From NCBI GenBank assembly GCA_040376005.1, contig JBEIRK010000119.1:1-7749 (forward strand): a DNA stretch of 7,749 nt, given 5' to 3'. A program made the translations under genes and the position numbers. Shown here in pieces: positions 7,361 to 7,749 of the stretch. Position 1 is the stretch's first letter; each line of letters opens with the position of its first letter. This DNA comes from JAGXTF01 sp040376005. Lineage in GTDB: Bacteria > Bacteroidota > Bacteroidia > NS11-12g > UBA955. Below the pieces are notes generated by a model, which did not search any database, had not been told where the DNA came from, and was given only the letters and a program-made list of their open reading frames with translations.

Positions 7361-7379
7361 CCGCAACGGGCTAATTTCG
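7347..7379 (+). promoter_or_regulatory. putative promoter of aspS
   Basis: TAATTTCG at 7372-7379 matches the TAnnTTTG -7 element except for one C, the same variant seen before thiL. CTTG at 7347-7350 is a candidate -33, with a 21-base spacer at the upper end of the normal range. The box ends 4 bases before the aspS ATG at 7384, so any leader is minimal. The two palindromes described separately occupy the interval between the elements. Confidence 0.55.
7358..7372. repeat. perfect GC-rich inverted repeat between the aspS -33 and -7 elements
   Basis: AGCCCGCAACGGGCT has perfect 6-base arms and a 3-base CAA centre. It fills most of the promoter spacer, and its last T is the first base of the -7 box TAATTTCG. 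As RNA it would form a compact stem for transcripts entering from the LytTR gene, followed by AAUUU, which is a poor U tract. It could be an operator, a weak terminator of the upstream gene, or both. Confidence 0.6.
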
Positions 7380-7383
7380 CGCT

Positions 7384-7749
7384 ATGTTTCGTACGCATAC
7401 ATGTGGCGAGCTGAGGCTCGAACACAAAGGACTTGAAGTTTCTCTTTCTGGCTGGGTAGCCCACAACCGCAATAAAGGTTTTCTTTGCTTTATCGACCTG
7501 CGCGACCGCTATGGTATTACCCAACTTGCATTCAATGAGTACGAAAATCCAGAACTGTTAAAACTCGCAGTTACCTTGGGTCGTGAATTTGTAATTCAAG
7601 TGAGTGGCACGGTGCGCGAACGTGAAAGTAAGAATCCTGTCAATCCAACAGGAGATATTGAAATTGCAGTAAGCAAACTCACCATTCTCAACGAAAGTAA
7701 AACCCCTCCATTTACCATTGAAGACAAAACCGATGGGGGAGAGGACCTA
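7384..7749 (+). CDS. aspS: aspartyl-tRNA synthetase, N-terminal part (3' end outside window)
   Basis: The first 122 residues of AspRS, a cytoplasmic class II synthetase that charges tRNA-Asp. The opening MFRTHTCGELR, SGWVAHNRN, FIDLRDRYGITQL (36-48) and GTVRERESKNPVNPTGDIE belong to its N-terminal OB-fold anticodon-binding domain. Aligned by eye to the E. coli enzyme, anticodon-contact residues R28, F35 and Q46 correspond to R29, F36 and Q47 here. The fragment ends in TPPFTIEDKTDGGEDL, the hinge leading to the catalytic domain, which is cut off by the window edge exactly at a codon boundary. The start is secure because the family begins within two residues of this ATG. The HNRNKGFLCF stretch differs from the proteobacterial RRRDLGSLIF but fits variants I associate with Bacteroidota. 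AsnRS was considered and excluded by the THTCGELR and TDGGEDL signatures. Confidence 0.96.
   Translation, partial: MFRTHTCGELRLEHKGLEVSLSGWVAHNRNKGFLCFIDLRDRYGITQLAFNEYENPELLKLAVTLGREFVIQVSGTVRERESKNPVNPTGDIEIAVSKLTILNESKTPPFTIEDKTDGGEDL

Noticed and set aside
7384..7749. Asparaginyl-tRNA synthetase
   Set aside because: The OB-fold signatures THTCGELR, FIDLRDRYG and TDGGEDL are those of AspRS.

Overview
The window is an ordinary-looking chromosomal stretch of a member of the Bacteroidota. Four things point there: the two-component regulator propeller / Y_Y_Y sensor with a LytS-type kinase and LytTR partner; promoters of the TAnnTTTG type; weak or absent Shine-Dalgarno sequences; and protein sequences (ThiL, AspRS, GpmI) that read like that phylum. 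The order is not resolvable from sequence alone; Chitinophagia, Sphingobacteriia or Flavobacteriia are all possible. All genes lie on the + strand and coding density is very high. No mobile element, CRISPR array, tRNA or rRNA was seen.

Layout: (1) positions 1-439 hold the 3' end of gpmI (cofactor-independent phosphoglycerate mutase); (2) 441-1001 encodes a small lipoprotein of unknown function; (3) 1007-2449 encodes an aldehyde dehydrogenase of the ALDH8 / 2-aminomuconate semialdehyde dehydrogenase type. These three are 1 and 5 bases apart and look like one operon. (4) A promoter just before 2488 starts thiL (thiamine-monophosphate kinase). Its 3' end overlaps or abuts (5) a 989-residue membrane sensor kinase with a periplasmic beta-propeller, at 3507-6476. 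(6) After 53 bases with a consensus promoter comes the LytTR response regulator, 6530-7300. (7) After 83 bases, which carry two overlapping perfect palindromes and another promoter, aspS (aspartyl-tRNA synthetase) begins at 7384 and runs off the window.

The genes work together only in part. The kinase and LytTR regulator are a clear cognate pair. GpmI, ThiL and AspRS are unrelated housekeeping enzymes. The ALDH stands apart from any visible catabolic pathway. No new multi-gene system is evident. The most interesting signals are regulatory: three promoters whose -7 box ends only 4-5 bases before the start codon, implying leaderless or nearly leaderless mRNAs, and the overlapping palindromes occupying the core of the aspS promoter. 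The signal sensed by the kinase and the function of the lipoprotein are the open protein-level questions.
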